Source: an uncultured Lachnospira sp.
GTDB taxonomy: Bacteria > Bacillota > Clostridia > Lachnospirales > Lachnospiraceae
DNA: 64,000 nt
NCBI GenBank assembly: GCA_934359185.1
Contig: CAKRLE010000009.1
Location: forward strand, 62,001 to 126,000
Direction: 5' to 3'
The position numbers and the translations under genes were made by a program. The stretch's first letter is position 1. Each line of letters begins with the position of its first letter. This document shows positions 1 to 9,601 of the stretch, piece after piece. The notes beneath the pieces were generated by a model, which was not told the DNA's origin, ran no database searches, and saw only the letters and a program-made list of their open reading frames with translations.

Positions 1-773
1 CGTACCTTCATATGTCCAGTCATAATACCCTTAAATATATTGCTCTCACCTATAAAATCGGCAACAAATGCATTTTTAGGTTCGTTATATATATCCTCCG
101 GTGTGCCAATCTGCTGGATTTTACCTTCTGAAAGAACAACAATCTTATCTGACATTGTAAGTGCCTCTTCCTGGTCATGTGTCACATATATAAATGTTAT
201 TCCGAGTCTGTCGTGCATGCTCTTTAACTCAAGCTGCATCTCTTTTCTCATCTTTAAATCAAGTGCGCCTAACGGCTCATCAAGCATAAGAATCTCAGGT
301 TCATTAACCAAAGCCCTTGCTATAGCAATTCTTTGCTGCTGTCCACCTGAAAGCGTAGCTATTTTACGATTCTCAAAGCCTTCAAGATCAACAATTGAAA
401 GAACTCTCTTAACCTTTTTCCTAATTTCATCCTTAGGAAGTTTCTTTAACTTTAATCCAAATGCAATGTTGTCATATATGTTCATATGTGGAAACAAAGC
501 ATATCTTTGAAAAACAGTATTGATTGGTCTTTTATTGGCTGGCAGCCTTGATATATCCTCACCATTAAGAAGAATTTCTCCACCTGATGGAAGCTCAAAT
601 CCAGCAATCATTCTAAGAGTTGTTGTCTTTCCACAGCCAGATGGACCTAAAAATGTAACAAACTCACCTCTTTTAACTTCAAGATTAAAATCATCTACTG
701 CCTTGAAGCCATTATCATCATAAACTTTACTTATATGTTTTAATTCTATAATATTATCATTATTGCCAGACAT
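1..773 (-). CDS. potA: PotA-type ABC transporter ATP-binding protein (3' end outside window)
   Basis: This is the ATPase subunit of an ABC importer, most like PotA of spermidine/putrescine uptake, acting on the inner face of the membrane. About 257 codons are present and the gene runs off the left edge, so its C-terminal substrate-regulatory part is missing. Visible motifs in order are Walker [10 protein letters not shown] (about residues 39-47), the Q-loop region, signature LSGGQQQR, and Walker [12 protein letters not shown] followed by the switch histidine in [10 protein letters not shown]. The start is ATG at 773 with AAGGAG just upstream. Permease and binding-protein genes would lie beyond the window. 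The ATPase alone does not fix the substrate; a related polyamine, iron or other small-solute importer is possible. Confidence 0.85.
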   Translation of the reverse strand, partial: MSGNNDNIIELKHISKVYDDNGFKAVDDFNLEVKRGEFVTFLGPSGCGKTTTLRMIAGFELPSGGEILLNGEDISRLPANKRPINTVFQRYALFPHMNIYDNIAFGLKLKKLPKDEIRKKVKRVLSIVDLEGFENRKIATLSGGQQQRIAIARALVNEPEILMLDEPLGALDLKMRKEMQLELKSMHDRLGITFIYVTHDQEEALTMSDKIVVLSEGKIQQIGTPEDIYNEPKNAFVADFIGESNIFKGIMTGHMKV

Positions 774-912
774 CGATATTCTTTCTCCTTAAAACTGAAA
801 CTTTATCATTATTTTAATATCAAAAACCAGCACAAATCAAGCACTTATTATATTGATTTTTGCTAAAATTCAAGTAAAATATTCAATAGGATACTGGAAA
901 GGAAATTATTAT

Positions 913-1878
913 ATGAAACTATTCAAAAAGGCTTTCTGCCTCATAATGCTTCTCAGCCTTATTACCGCATCAGGTTGTGGCAGATTAAACCGTATACGAT
1001 TTGGAGCAGCTGATATTGGAGGTATGTACTATACGTTTGCCAGCACATACACAGCCATAGCATCAGAACAGATAGATAAATCTTCATTTGAAGTAAGAAC
1101 CACTGCCGGCTCTGTTGCAAACCTGCGTCTGCTGTCATCACGTTACATTGATTTAGGTATTGCCCAGGCAGACCTTATCGCTGATGCAGACACTGGCACA
1201 GGTGATTTTAAAGACAATGCGCTCACAGGCTATAAAGCTGTAGCCAACCTGTATACAGAAGCATGTCAGATTGTTGTCATGAAGGATTCCGGCATTAATT
1301 CTGTCGATGACCTTCAAGGCAAAAAGATAAGTATCGGTGAAGAAGAGTCAGGTACAAAAAGAAATGCTGAACAGATACTAAGTTTCAGCGGACTTACAAC
1401 AGACATCGTTGAAACTGTAAACTATAATTACACAGAGGCAGCTGAAAAGCTCACTTCTGGACAGATTGATGCATTTTTCTGTACTGCGGGAACAAGAACT
1501 ACAATTATAGAAGAGCTTGCAAGACAATATGATATCAGGCTTATAAGCATTGATGACAAATGTATAAACAAGCTTCTCGGTGCATTCCCATATTACAGCG
1601 AATGTACAATCCCGGCAGGAACTTATACAGGCCAGTCAGATGATATCAGGACAATAGGTGTTAAATCTGTTCTGCTTGCATCCGACAAGCTTTCGGATAC
1701 AATTGTAAACCAGTTAACCAAAATACTTTTTGAGCACTCAAAGGAGATTGCATATTCTACATCTCTTGATTCGGTCATTGATGTTAAGGAAGCTGTAAAA
1801 GGATTACCAGTTCCACTTCATTCAGGTGCTGCTTCTTACTATGCACAGCAGGGAATAGATACATCCTGTGCAAGATAG
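913..1878 (+). CDS. TAXI-family solute-binding lipoprotein
   Basis: This is an extracytoplasmic solute receptor of the TAXI (TRAP-associated, immunogenic protein) family. The ATG at 913 is preferred over an upstream in-frame ATG at 853 because it has GGAAAGGA upstream and gives a proper lipoprotein signal: positive MKLFKK, a hydrophobic stretch, then TASGC, so the mature protein should be lipid-anchored at Cys22. The family pattern is visible in FGAADIGGMYYTFA and RTTAGSVANLRLLSSRYIDLGIAQADL, which form the ligand pocket in relatives. Its usual partner is a TRAP membrane protein, but none is present; the next gene, 34 bp downstream, is a GltS-type symporter. Ligand unknown; acidic amino acids or small organic acids would suit the context. 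Confidence 0.85.
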   Translation: MKLFKKAFCLIMLLSLITASGCGRLNRIRFGAADIGGMYYTFASTYTAIASEQIDKSSFEVRTTAGSVANLRLLSSRYIDLGIAQADLIADADTGTGDFKDNALTGYKAVANLYTEACQIVVMKDSGINSVDDLQGKKISIGEEESGTKRNAEQILSFSGLTTDIVETVNYNYTEAAEKLTSGQIDAFFCTAGTRTTIIEELARQYDIRLISIDDKCINKLLGAFPYYSECTIPAGTYTGQSDDIRTIGVKSVLLASDKLSDTIVNQLTKILFEHSKEIAYSTSLDSVIDVKEAVKGLPVPLHSGAASYYAQQGIDTSCAR

Positions 1879-1912
1879 CTTTACTAACAACTTATAGAAA
1901 TGAGGAATTGAG

Positions 1913-3100
1913 ATGAAAATTCAATTAGATATGTACCAGACACTTTCTGTTTCTGTCGTGGTACTTTTACTTGGTAACTACCTTAAAAAGAAAATATATT
2001 TTTTAGAAAAATTCTGCATCCCGGCTCCCGTTGTAGGAGGATTAGTATTTGCAATATTTACCTGTATATGCTATGTAACAGGAATTGCAGAATTCTCATT
2101 TAATGACACACTCAAAGAAGTCTGCATGGTGTTCTTCTTTACATCTGTGGGATTTCAGGCAAACCTGAAGGTTCTCAAAAAAGGCGGCAGGTCACTTATA
2201 GTTTTCCTTGGACTTGTACTCACTCTCATTGTTGCACAGAATTTACTTGCTGTTTCACTGTCCCGGGTGCTTGGGCTTGACTCGCTTATTGGTATGTGTA
2301 CAGGTTCAATTGCGATGGTCGGCGGCCATGGTACAGCAGGTGCATTTGGTCCTGTTCTCGAAGATTTCAATACCCAGGGAGCAACGACAATATGTACTGC
2401 TGCTGCAACATTTGGACTTATCGCAGGAAGCCTTATAGGAGGTCCATTAGGTAAAAGACGTATTGAAAAAAATAATCTCCTGTCAACTGTAATCCCGGAA
2501 GATGACAGCATTCTTGTTGAAGATGAGAAAAAGCACGAAAGACACACTAATATGTACGCATCCGCAGTATTCCAGATTATCATAGCTATCGGTATTGGTA
2601 CAGTTATATCATGGGGTCTTACAAAGACAGGTCTCACTTTTCCTGTTTATATAGGTGCAATGATTGCTGCTGCCTGCATCAGAAATCTAGTTGAATACAC
2701 AGGCAGATATACTGTGCATATGGGTGAAATCAACGACCTTGGCGGTATATCATTATCTCTCTTCTTAGGAATGGCAATGATTACACTCAAATTATGGGAG
2801 CTTGCCTCTCTTGCGCTTCCACTTTTTATTCTGCTGACAGCACAGGTTGTTCTTATCGCCCTGTTCACATATTTAGTTGAGTTTAACATTATGGGAAAAG
2901 ATTATGATGCTGCTGTGCTTGTAGCCGGTACATGCGGATTTGGAATGGGTGCAACGCCTAATGCCATGGCTAACATGCAGGCATTATGTGATAAATACGC
3001 TCCATCAGTAAAGGCATATATGCTGATTCCACTTGTCGGAAGTTTATTTGCTGACTTTATTAACAGCCTTGTGATAACATTGTTTATTAATATACTTTAA
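1913..3100 (+). CDS. gltS: GltS-family sodium/glutamate symporter
   Basis: This is a polytopic membrane protein of the ESS/GltS family, which imports glutamate with sodium. At 395 residues it is close to the usual family length. Family signatures are PAPVVGGL near residue 36, the re-entrant loop GSIAMVGGHGTAGAFGP near residues 129-145, and the second-half counterpart GTCGFGMGATPNAMANMQAL near residues 342-361. The ATG at 1913 follows GAGGAATTGAG. It is probably co-transcribed with the TAXI lipoprotein upstream. The substrate is assigned by family; the unusual partnership could mean another acidic solute. The gap to the next small gene is 22 bp. Confidence 0.85.
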   Translation: MKIQLDMYQTLSVSVVVLLLGNYLKKKIYFLEKFCIPAPVVGGLVFAIFTCICYVTGIAEFSFNDTLKEVCMVFFFTSVGFQANLKVLKKGGRSLIVFLGLVLTLIVAQNLLAVSLSRVLGLDSLIGMCTGSIAMVGGHGTAGAFGPVLEDFNTQGATTICTAAATFGLIAGSLIGGPLGKRRIEKNNLLSTVIPEDDSILVEDEKKHERHTNMYASAVFQIIIAIGIGTVISWGLTKTGLTFPVYIGAMIAAACIRNLVEYTGRYTVHMGEINDLGGISLSLFLGMAMITLKLWELASLALPLFILLTAQVVLIALFTYLVEFNIMGKDYDAAVLVAGTCGFGMGATPNAMANMQALCDKYAPSVKAYMLIPLVGSLFADFINSLVITLFINIL

Positions 3101-3122
3101 GCTGAACCAGGGGGAAATGATT

Positions 3123-3377
3123 ATGTTTAATTTATTTAAGAACAAAAAAAATGCAAAAAAGGTGTGCAGCAAAGATTACCAGCTATCTTACGATAATCTT
3201 GCCATACCAGAAATCCATACAAAAAAAAGTTCTGATAATACAGAAAATGAAGAAAAAAAATCTGCTGCAAGTTCTGAAAATGAACAAGCAGCAGACTCTG
3301 TAAAAGCATCCGTAATATATGATGATGTGGCTGTTCCTGAAGTCAGGATTAAAAATTCATCAGCTGTTGGCAAGTAA
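3123..3377 (+). CDS. Small charged protein with a duplicated YDxxAxPE motif
   Basis: I do not recognise this protein of 84 residues. ATG at 3123 has GGGGG eight bases upstream and is preferred over ATG at 3117, where the spacing is only two. It is hydrophilic and Lys/Glu/Ser-rich, without a signal peptide or membrane segment. It contains two related 15-residue units, YDNLAIPEIHTKKSS and YDDVAVPEVRIKNSS, separated by a low-complexity acidic/serine spacer. The repeated core suggests a short linear binding motif shown twice. It follows gltS closely, so it may be an accessory cytoplasmic factor of that transport unit (inference). Its 3' end overlaps the convergent GGDEF gene by 18 bp. Confidence 0.6.
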   Translation: MFNLFKNKKNAKKVCSKDYQLSYDNLAIPEIHTKKSSDNTENEEKKSAASSENEQAADSVKASVIYDDVAVPEVRIKNSSAVGK

Positions 3378-4661
3378 TTCCAGCAGCTTTCTTTGTTTAA
3401 GATATAACTTAACAATATTGTTAACACGTCTGTATACTACCCTTGCATCAAATGGTCTTGCAATATAATCAGTTGCACCCATATCATATGAGCGCTTGAC
3501 TGCCTGATCTGAATTGTCTGTTGAAATAATAACAACAGGTGTGTCCTCTAACATTTCTTTTTCTTTCATAACACGCAGTACTTCATATCCATCAACCTCT
3601 GGCATAATAATGTCAAGCAGAACCATAGCAATCTCACGGTCATATTTATCAATCATATCCAGACCTTCTTTACCGCCGGCAGCCTCTGCAATCCTATAGT
3701 CATTTTTCAATATATCTGCCAGAATTCCCCTGTTAATATCCGAATCATCTATTATAAGTATTAATGGCTTCATATCATCTGAATCAAGCTCGGTGTTAAA
3801 CTGTTTTATATTATAATCTGTCACCACAGTATTTTTACGTTTTTTAGCGGTATACATATATTCATCCGCTCTTGATACTGCCATCCCGACAGTCTCATCG
3901 TCTTCTGTATGCACGCCGCCAATACTTGTGGAAATTCTTATCTTCTCGTATTCTGGAATAATCTCATTATTAATCTCTCTCTGAATCTGCTGCAGCTTCT
4001 CTGTCATGATTTTAGAATCAATATCTGGAAGAATAATAAGGAACTCATCTCCACCATATCTTATGACGCTGTCGGTTTTGCGGATATTTTCCTGTATTAC
4101 CCTTGCTGTATGTGTTAAAATCGCATCTCCCGCATTGTGTCCATATTTGTCGTTATAATTTTTGAAATCATCAAGGTCTATAATTGCTATACCACAATTA
4201 AAACTTATATTTCTGAATTTATCCTCAAAATATCTTCTGTTGTACACTTTAGTTAATACATCTTCATAAAGCTTTCTGGTATAGCCAGACATATCGCTAA
4301 GAATGGCCTCACATTCTTCTGAGTTTATCATCATCTCTTTATCAAGGCGCTTAAGCATTTCCAGGGAATACTCCCTGCCATCAATCACAAGATATCTTGC
4401 AATAACCTGATATATACATGAATCTATAATCTCAAGCTTGATCTTCTGTGCTTTTTCTTTAATTGCATATTCTGATACACAGTTTTCACACTTATGATTC
4501 CGCTTCCAGAAACTATAACACTGGCAGTTCTTACTCATACCATCATCTGTAAGTTCCTGGAATGATGATGCATCGACAAGACGTACTACTTCAAATACTT
4601 CACGAAGATATTTCATTCTTTCCTGGACTTCTTTCATTGTCAGTGTATTTTCTGTTCCCAT
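3360..4661 (-). CDS. Diguanylate cyclase with N-terminal Cys cluster and C-terminal receiver domain
   Basis: This predicted cytoplasmic c-di-GMP synthase has its domains in an unusual order. Start ATG at 4661 has GGAG eight bases upstream; an ATG at 4679 lacks one. The N-terminal region carries Cys in the pattern CxCx9CxxC (CQCYSFWKRNHKCENC), which could bind zinc or an Fe-S cluster. The central GGDEF domain has RYGGDEF and an inhibitory I-site RKTD five residues before the GGDEF motif, so it should be active and feedback-inhibited. The C-terminal REC domain has the acidic pair IDDSD, phospho-acceptor LLDIIMP and STD, but the conserved lysine of the KPF motif is arginine (ARPF). REC normally precedes the output domain. 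No histidine kinase gene is adjacent. Confidence 0.88.
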   Translation of the reverse strand: MGTENTLTMKEVQERMKYLREVFEVVRLVDASSFQELTDDGMSKNCQCYSFWKRNHKCENCVSEYAIKEKAQKIKLEIIDSCIYQVIARYLVIDGREYSLEMLKRLDKEMMINSEECEAILSDMSGYTRKLYEDVLTKVYNRRYFEDKFRNISFNCGIAIIDLDDFKNYNDKYGHNAGDAILTHTARVIQENIRKTDSVIRYGGDEFLIILPDIDSKIMTEKLQQIQREINNEIIPEYEKIRISTSIGGVHTEDDETVGMAVSRADEYMYTAKKRKNTVVTDYNIKQFNTELDSDDMKPLILIIDDSDINRGILADILKNDYRIAEAAGGKEGLDMIDKYDREIAMVLLDIIMPEVDGYEVLRVMKEKEMLEDTPVVIISTDNSDQAVKRSYDMGATDYIARPFDARVVYRRVNNIVKLYLKQRKLLELLANS

Positions 4662-4713
4662 CAAATCATCTCCATACATTTAGTATCATTCAAAACCTGT
4701 TGATTATTGCGTG

Positions 4714-4737
4714 AATATAGTACCATGGTACTATATT
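4714..4737. promoter_or_regulatory. 24-bp perfect palindrome upstream of GGDEF-REC gene
   Basis: The sequence is self-complementary over 24 bp, centred on CCATGG and reading AATATAGTACC then its mirror image. It lies about 53 bp before the GGDEF-REC start and about 207 bp before eno, in an AT-rich divergent region. A dimeric repressor operator for the GGDEF gene is the simplest reading; no protein is assigned. Confidence 0.4.
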
Positions 4738-4870
4738 TGTGTCAATATTCAATATATTGATTTTACATTTTTGTGAATATAATATCATATATTGCTCTGT
4801 TTTTGTTAACAATTACTATAATAGAATAAAAAAATCTAATTCTGATGAAAAAAAGTATCAATAAAACATA

Positions 4871-4903
4871 TTGATTTCCAGCTTAGGTTAGTCTATTCTA
4901 ACC
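4871..4903 (+). promoter_or_regulatory. Candidate eno promoter with overlapping inverted repeat
   Basis: TTGATT at 4871-4876 and TATTCT at 4894-4899 are separated by 17 bp, a reasonable sigma-A promoter 45 bp before the eno start. GGTTAG (4886-4891) and CTAACC (4898-4903) form an inverted repeat over the -10, a possible operator. A second -10-like TATAAT lies at 4817-4822 without a good -35. Confidence 0.4.
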
Positions 4904-4910
4904 ATGTTAA

Positions 4911-6242
<1,332 letters not shown>

Positions 6243-6245
6243 ATA

Positions 6246-7556
6246 TCACGAATTTTTATTAGGTATAAGATAAATCCATATCAGAGAACTTATCAGCAGC
6301 ATTGCAGGATAGAACAGATTAGGCAGTATCTGGAATGCGGATATTGCATATCCAAGTTCTGACACTGTTGAAATTGCTACAAGCATCTGCGCCCCATATG
6401 GTATAATTCCCTGAAACACGCACGAAAAAGTATCAAGAAGTGAGGCTGCTTTCCTTGGTGTAATTCCATAGCTTTCTGCCATCTCTTTGGCAATAGGATT
6501 GGCCATTACAATAGCAACAGTGTTATTCGCTGTTGCTATATCCATTGTACCAACAAGCAGCCCCATTCCAAGCTGACCGCCCTTTTTCCCCTTGAATATC
6601 TTCCTTATTGCATATAACAGTGCATCAAATCCGCCATATTCACGAATCAATGCGCACATAACTGATACAAGAACCGCCACCATACATGTTTCAAACATTC
6701 CTGATACTCCAGATCCCATCTGGGTTACAAGCCCCATCGGTGTCACTTCTCCCATTACAAGCATTATAACAGCACCAGACGCTATACCCATAATAAGCAC
6801 TACGAACACATTAAAACCAATAATTCCGCCCACAAGAACAAGCACATACGGAATTACCTGAACCAGATTATAATCATGCATAATAACACCTGACACATCT
6901 GTCTTGAATGATAAAAATACAATTATAATAAATGTTACTAATGCAGCTGGAAATGCTATCCAGAAATTCTCCTTAAATTTGTCTTTCATGGCACATCCCT
7001 GACCATTACATGCAGCTATCGTTGTATCTGATATAAATGACAGATTATCTCCAAACATAGCACCACCCATAACAGATGCCACACACAATGGCATTGAAAA
7101 TCCAGATGCATCTGCAACTGACACCGCAATTGGTGTGATAAGCGATATGGTACCTACTGATGTACCCATCGCTGTAGATATAAAGCATGACACTATAAAC
7201 AAAACAGCAACTGCAAACTTAGTTGGAATTATCTCAAGCATGCAGTATGCAACACTCTCCGCACTGCTCCTTCCAACTACACCGACAAAAATCCCGGCAG
7301 TCAGGAATATAAGTATCATTGTTATAATATTCTTATCTGCAAGGCCATCAGCCATTATCTGCAGCTTTTCATCAAACGTAATCTCTCTGTTCTGGATACA
7401 TGCAACAAATATTCCCACCAGAAAAGCAACAATTATAGGAATATTATAAAATCCCATCGGAATCTTTAACACATATTCAAACATAATTCCAAGTCCAAGA
7501 TATAACACTAAAAATACAAGTACTGGCAGCAGACCTGCAAAATTCTTCTTTTTCAA
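6246..7556 (-). CDS. nhaC: NhaC-family Na+/H+ antiporter
   Basis: This polytopic inner-membrane protein of the NhaC/ArsB-like ion transporter group exchanges sodium for protons; some relatives exchange malate/lactate or amino acids. It has about 11-12 hydrophobic segments in 436 residues, the family length. Family features include STAMGTSVGTISLITPIA, GGAMFGDNLSFISDTTIAA and MDIATANNTVAIVMANPI. The only good start is a TTG codon at 7556, with GAGGGGA seven bases upstream. It is monocistronic on the minus strand, abutting the eno stop. Sodium export would fit a gut anaerobe that also carries a pyrophosphatase ion pump. Substrate specificity cannot be fixed from sequence. Confidence 0.85.
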   Translation of the reverse strand: MKKKNFAGLLPVLVFLVLYLGLGIMFEYVLKIPMGFYNIPIIVAFLVGIFVACIQNREITFDEKLQIMADGLADKNIITMILIFLTAGIFVGVVGRSSAESVAYCMLEIIPTKFAVAVLFIVSCFISTAMGTSVGTISLITPIAVSVADASGFSMPLCVASVMGGAMFGDNLSFISDTTIAACNGQGCAMKDKFKENFWIAFPAALVTFIIIVFLSFKTDVSGVIMHDYNLVQVIPYVLVLVGGIIGFNVFVVLIMGIASGAVIMLVMGEVTPMGLVTQMGSGVSGMFETCMVAVLVSVMCALIREYGGFDALLYAIRKIFKGKKGGQLGMGLLVGTMDIATANNTVAIVMANPIAKEMAESYGITPRKAASLLDTFSCVFQGIIPYGAQMLVAISTVSELGYAISAFQILPNLFYPAMLLISSLIWIYLIPNKNS

Positions 7557-7719
7557 ACCTTATCCCCTCTCAATAACTCCATATTCCATAGAAGTGATTT
7601 TACCCTAATAACACAGGTATCGTCAAGTCAGCTTAGCTTAGCAAAAATATTTGTACAATATTAAATGCATTTAATTAAATATGTTCTTTTCATGGTAAAA
7701 ATGTGATATTATTTTCATA

Positions 7720-7748
7720 TTGTGATAATAATTAACTAATTATACAAT
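7720..7748 (+). promoter_or_regulatory. Candidate sigma-A promoter of the Lon-like ATPase gene
   Basis: TTGTGA (7720-7725) and TACAAT (7743-7748) with a 17-bp spacer lie 47 bp before the ATG at 7796. Confidence 0.45.
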
Positions 7749-7795
7749 ATTTAGAAAAACTAATGCGTGCAAAACGCATGGAAATGAGGAACAAC

Positions 7796-9280
7796 ATGCT
7801 TGTATATGATTCATCCGCAGCATCAAATAAGACATCAGCATTTGAATGCACATACACCACTTTTGACTCTAATAACGACACTACATCACCAGAGAATCCT
7901 ATTCTGGTGCTCGATAATAAAGATTATACATGGGAACATAATTCTGTCGGTATTTTCTCTAATCCATATAAGAGAACAGCATTTGAAATATCTGTTGACG
8001 GAAGCACTGTATATGGCAATATATTAAAGATAGATTCACGCTTTACAAGCCTTATCAAGTGGCTTGGTGAAAACCGTATCAAAGTAAAACTCACAGGAAA
8101 AAACCGCGAGGACGGCTACGCTGTATACAAAATACGTGAAATTGCCTTTAACGACAGTCAGAAGCTCTCATCTTCTGATGGATTCTTACAGTTTATGATT
8201 GAAAGACTTCTTGAGAGCAGTGCATTATCTGAGGAACTAAATGATGATGACCTTGATGAATCTGGCGACAGCATGAAGCTTACAAGTCTTACAAGCATAT
8301 CTGATTTCCTTAACTGTGCCGGAATAACTCTTCCAGAAAATATCAGATTATGGGCAAGACGTAATCTTGTAGTTGCCCGTTCAAGTGAGGTTACTGCTGA
8401 AGAAAAACGTCATGCGCAGAGAGCATTATCTATCATGCTCAACATCAAATGGAAAAGCAACTATTTTGAATCAATCGACCCTGAATATGCAAGAAGAGTC
8501 CTTGATGAAGAATTATTCGGAATGGAGACTGTTAAGCAGCGTATTATCGAGACGATCATCCAGATTAACCGTACACACACACTTCCTGCATATGGCATCC
8601 TTCTTGTAGGTCCTGCCGGTACAGGTAAATCCCAGATTGCTTATCTCATTGCCAAGATTCTTAAATTGCCTTGGACAACTCTTGACATGAGTTCGATCAA
8701 TGATGCAGAACAGTTAACAGGAAGCTCAAGAATATATTCTAATGCCAAGCCAGGTATTATCATGGAAGCATTTAACACTGCCGGTGAGTCTAATCTTGTA
8801 TTCATCATCAACGAGCTTGATAAAGCCACAGCAAGCAATGGCAATGCCAATCCAGCGGATGTACTTCTTACACTTTTAGATAACCTTGGATTTACAGATA
8901 ATTACATGGAGTGTTTAATTCCTACTTCTGGTGTATATCCAATCGCAACTGCCAACTACAAGGACAAAATCAGCGCACCACTTCTCTCTCGTTTTGCAGT
9001 CATTGATATTCCTGACTACACAAGAGAAGAAAAGAAAACAATTCTTTCTAAGTTCAGTCTTCCTAAGGTTCTTAAACGCCTCGGACTTAAAGAAAATGAA
9101 TGTATTGTTAAAGACGATGCCCTCGAGGTAGTTCTTGATGTATTCAAAGACACAACAGGTATCCGTGACCTTGAGCAGGCTGCCGAACATCTTGCCGCCC
9201 ACGCCCTCTACATGATTGAGGTCGAACACGTAAAAGAAGTTGTGTATGACGCCAGGATGGCAGAGGAATTGTTCAGATAA
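7796..9280 (+). CDS. Lon-like AAA+ ATPase lacking the protease domain
   Basis: This 494-residue cytoplasmic protein has an unassigned N-terminal half and a Lon-type AAA+ module in the C-terminal half. ATG at 7796 is chosen because GAGGA lies just upstream; in-frame ATGs at 7763 and 7778 lack a ribosome site. Walker A GPAGTGKS is at about residues 272-279. The Walker B region reads LVFIINELDKA, with Asn where Lon has Asp, but the catalytic Glu is kept. The arginine-finger region LLSRFAVIDIPDYTREEK and the sensor-2 helix TTGIRDLEQAAEHLA match Lon closely. The chain ends there, so the Ser-Lys protease domain is absent. It may remodel rather than degrade a partner. It stands alone, converging with the DUF6033-like gene. 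Confidence 0.8.
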   Translation: MLVYDSSAASNKTSAFECTYTTFDSNNDTTSPENPILVLDNKDYTWEHNSVGIFSNPYKRTAFEISVDGSTVYGNILKIDSRFTSLIKWLGENRIKVKLTGKNREDGYAVYKIREIAFNDSQKLSSSDGFLQFMIERLLESSALSEELNDDDLDESGDSMKLTSLTSISDFLNCAGITLPENIRLWARRNLVVARSSEVTAEEKRHAQRALSIMLNIKWKSNYFESIDPEYARRVLDEELFGMETVKQRIIETIIQINRTHTLPAYGILLVGPAGTGKSQIAYLIAKILKLPWTTLDMSSINDAEQLTGSSRIYSNAKPGIIMEAFNTAGESNLVFIINELDKATASNGNANPADVLLTLLDNLGFTDNYMECLIPTSGVYPIATANYKDKISAPLLSRFAVIDIPDYTREEKKTILSKFSLPKVLKRLGLKENECIVKDDALEVVLDVFKDTTGIRDLEQAAEHLAAHALYMIEVEHVKEVVYDARMAEELFR

Positions 9281-9356
9281 TACATAATGTATTCCATTTT
9301 GGTGAATATGTCATTTTTCTGAATATATATTTTATCTATTTTGGATTTTTAAACCC

Positions 9357-9574
9357 TTTAAACTAAAAATGCGCCAAAAACAGCAACATTTTTAGTTTAA
9401 AAAGTTGATTTTAGCTTAACATCAATAAAATCCGAGAAAGAATCCAGATTTTGTCAAATTTCTGGATTTTTCTCGGATTATTTTCTTTGATGCGCCAAAC
9501 AATCAATTTTAATAACTGTATCCCTATATGATTTGGATTTTTTCCAAATAAAATACTCTGTAAATCCAAATCAT
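9357..9574. repeat. Three consecutive long stem-loops in a 321-bp gene-free gap
   Basis: The gap 9281-9601 between two convergent genes holds no plausible gene. It contains three separate hairpins. The first has perfect 15-bp arms (9357-9371 and 9387-9401, loop 15). The second has arms of about 19-20 bp with one bulge (9429-9448 and 9461-9479). The third has perfect 13-bp arms (9528-9540 and 9562-9574). The sequence ATGCGCCAAA occurs twice, at 9369 and 9490. They could serve as bidirectional terminators, but three are more than needed. Confidence 0.7.
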
Positions 9575-9601
9575 TCGATAACAACACATGCAATATTCTC
9601 T

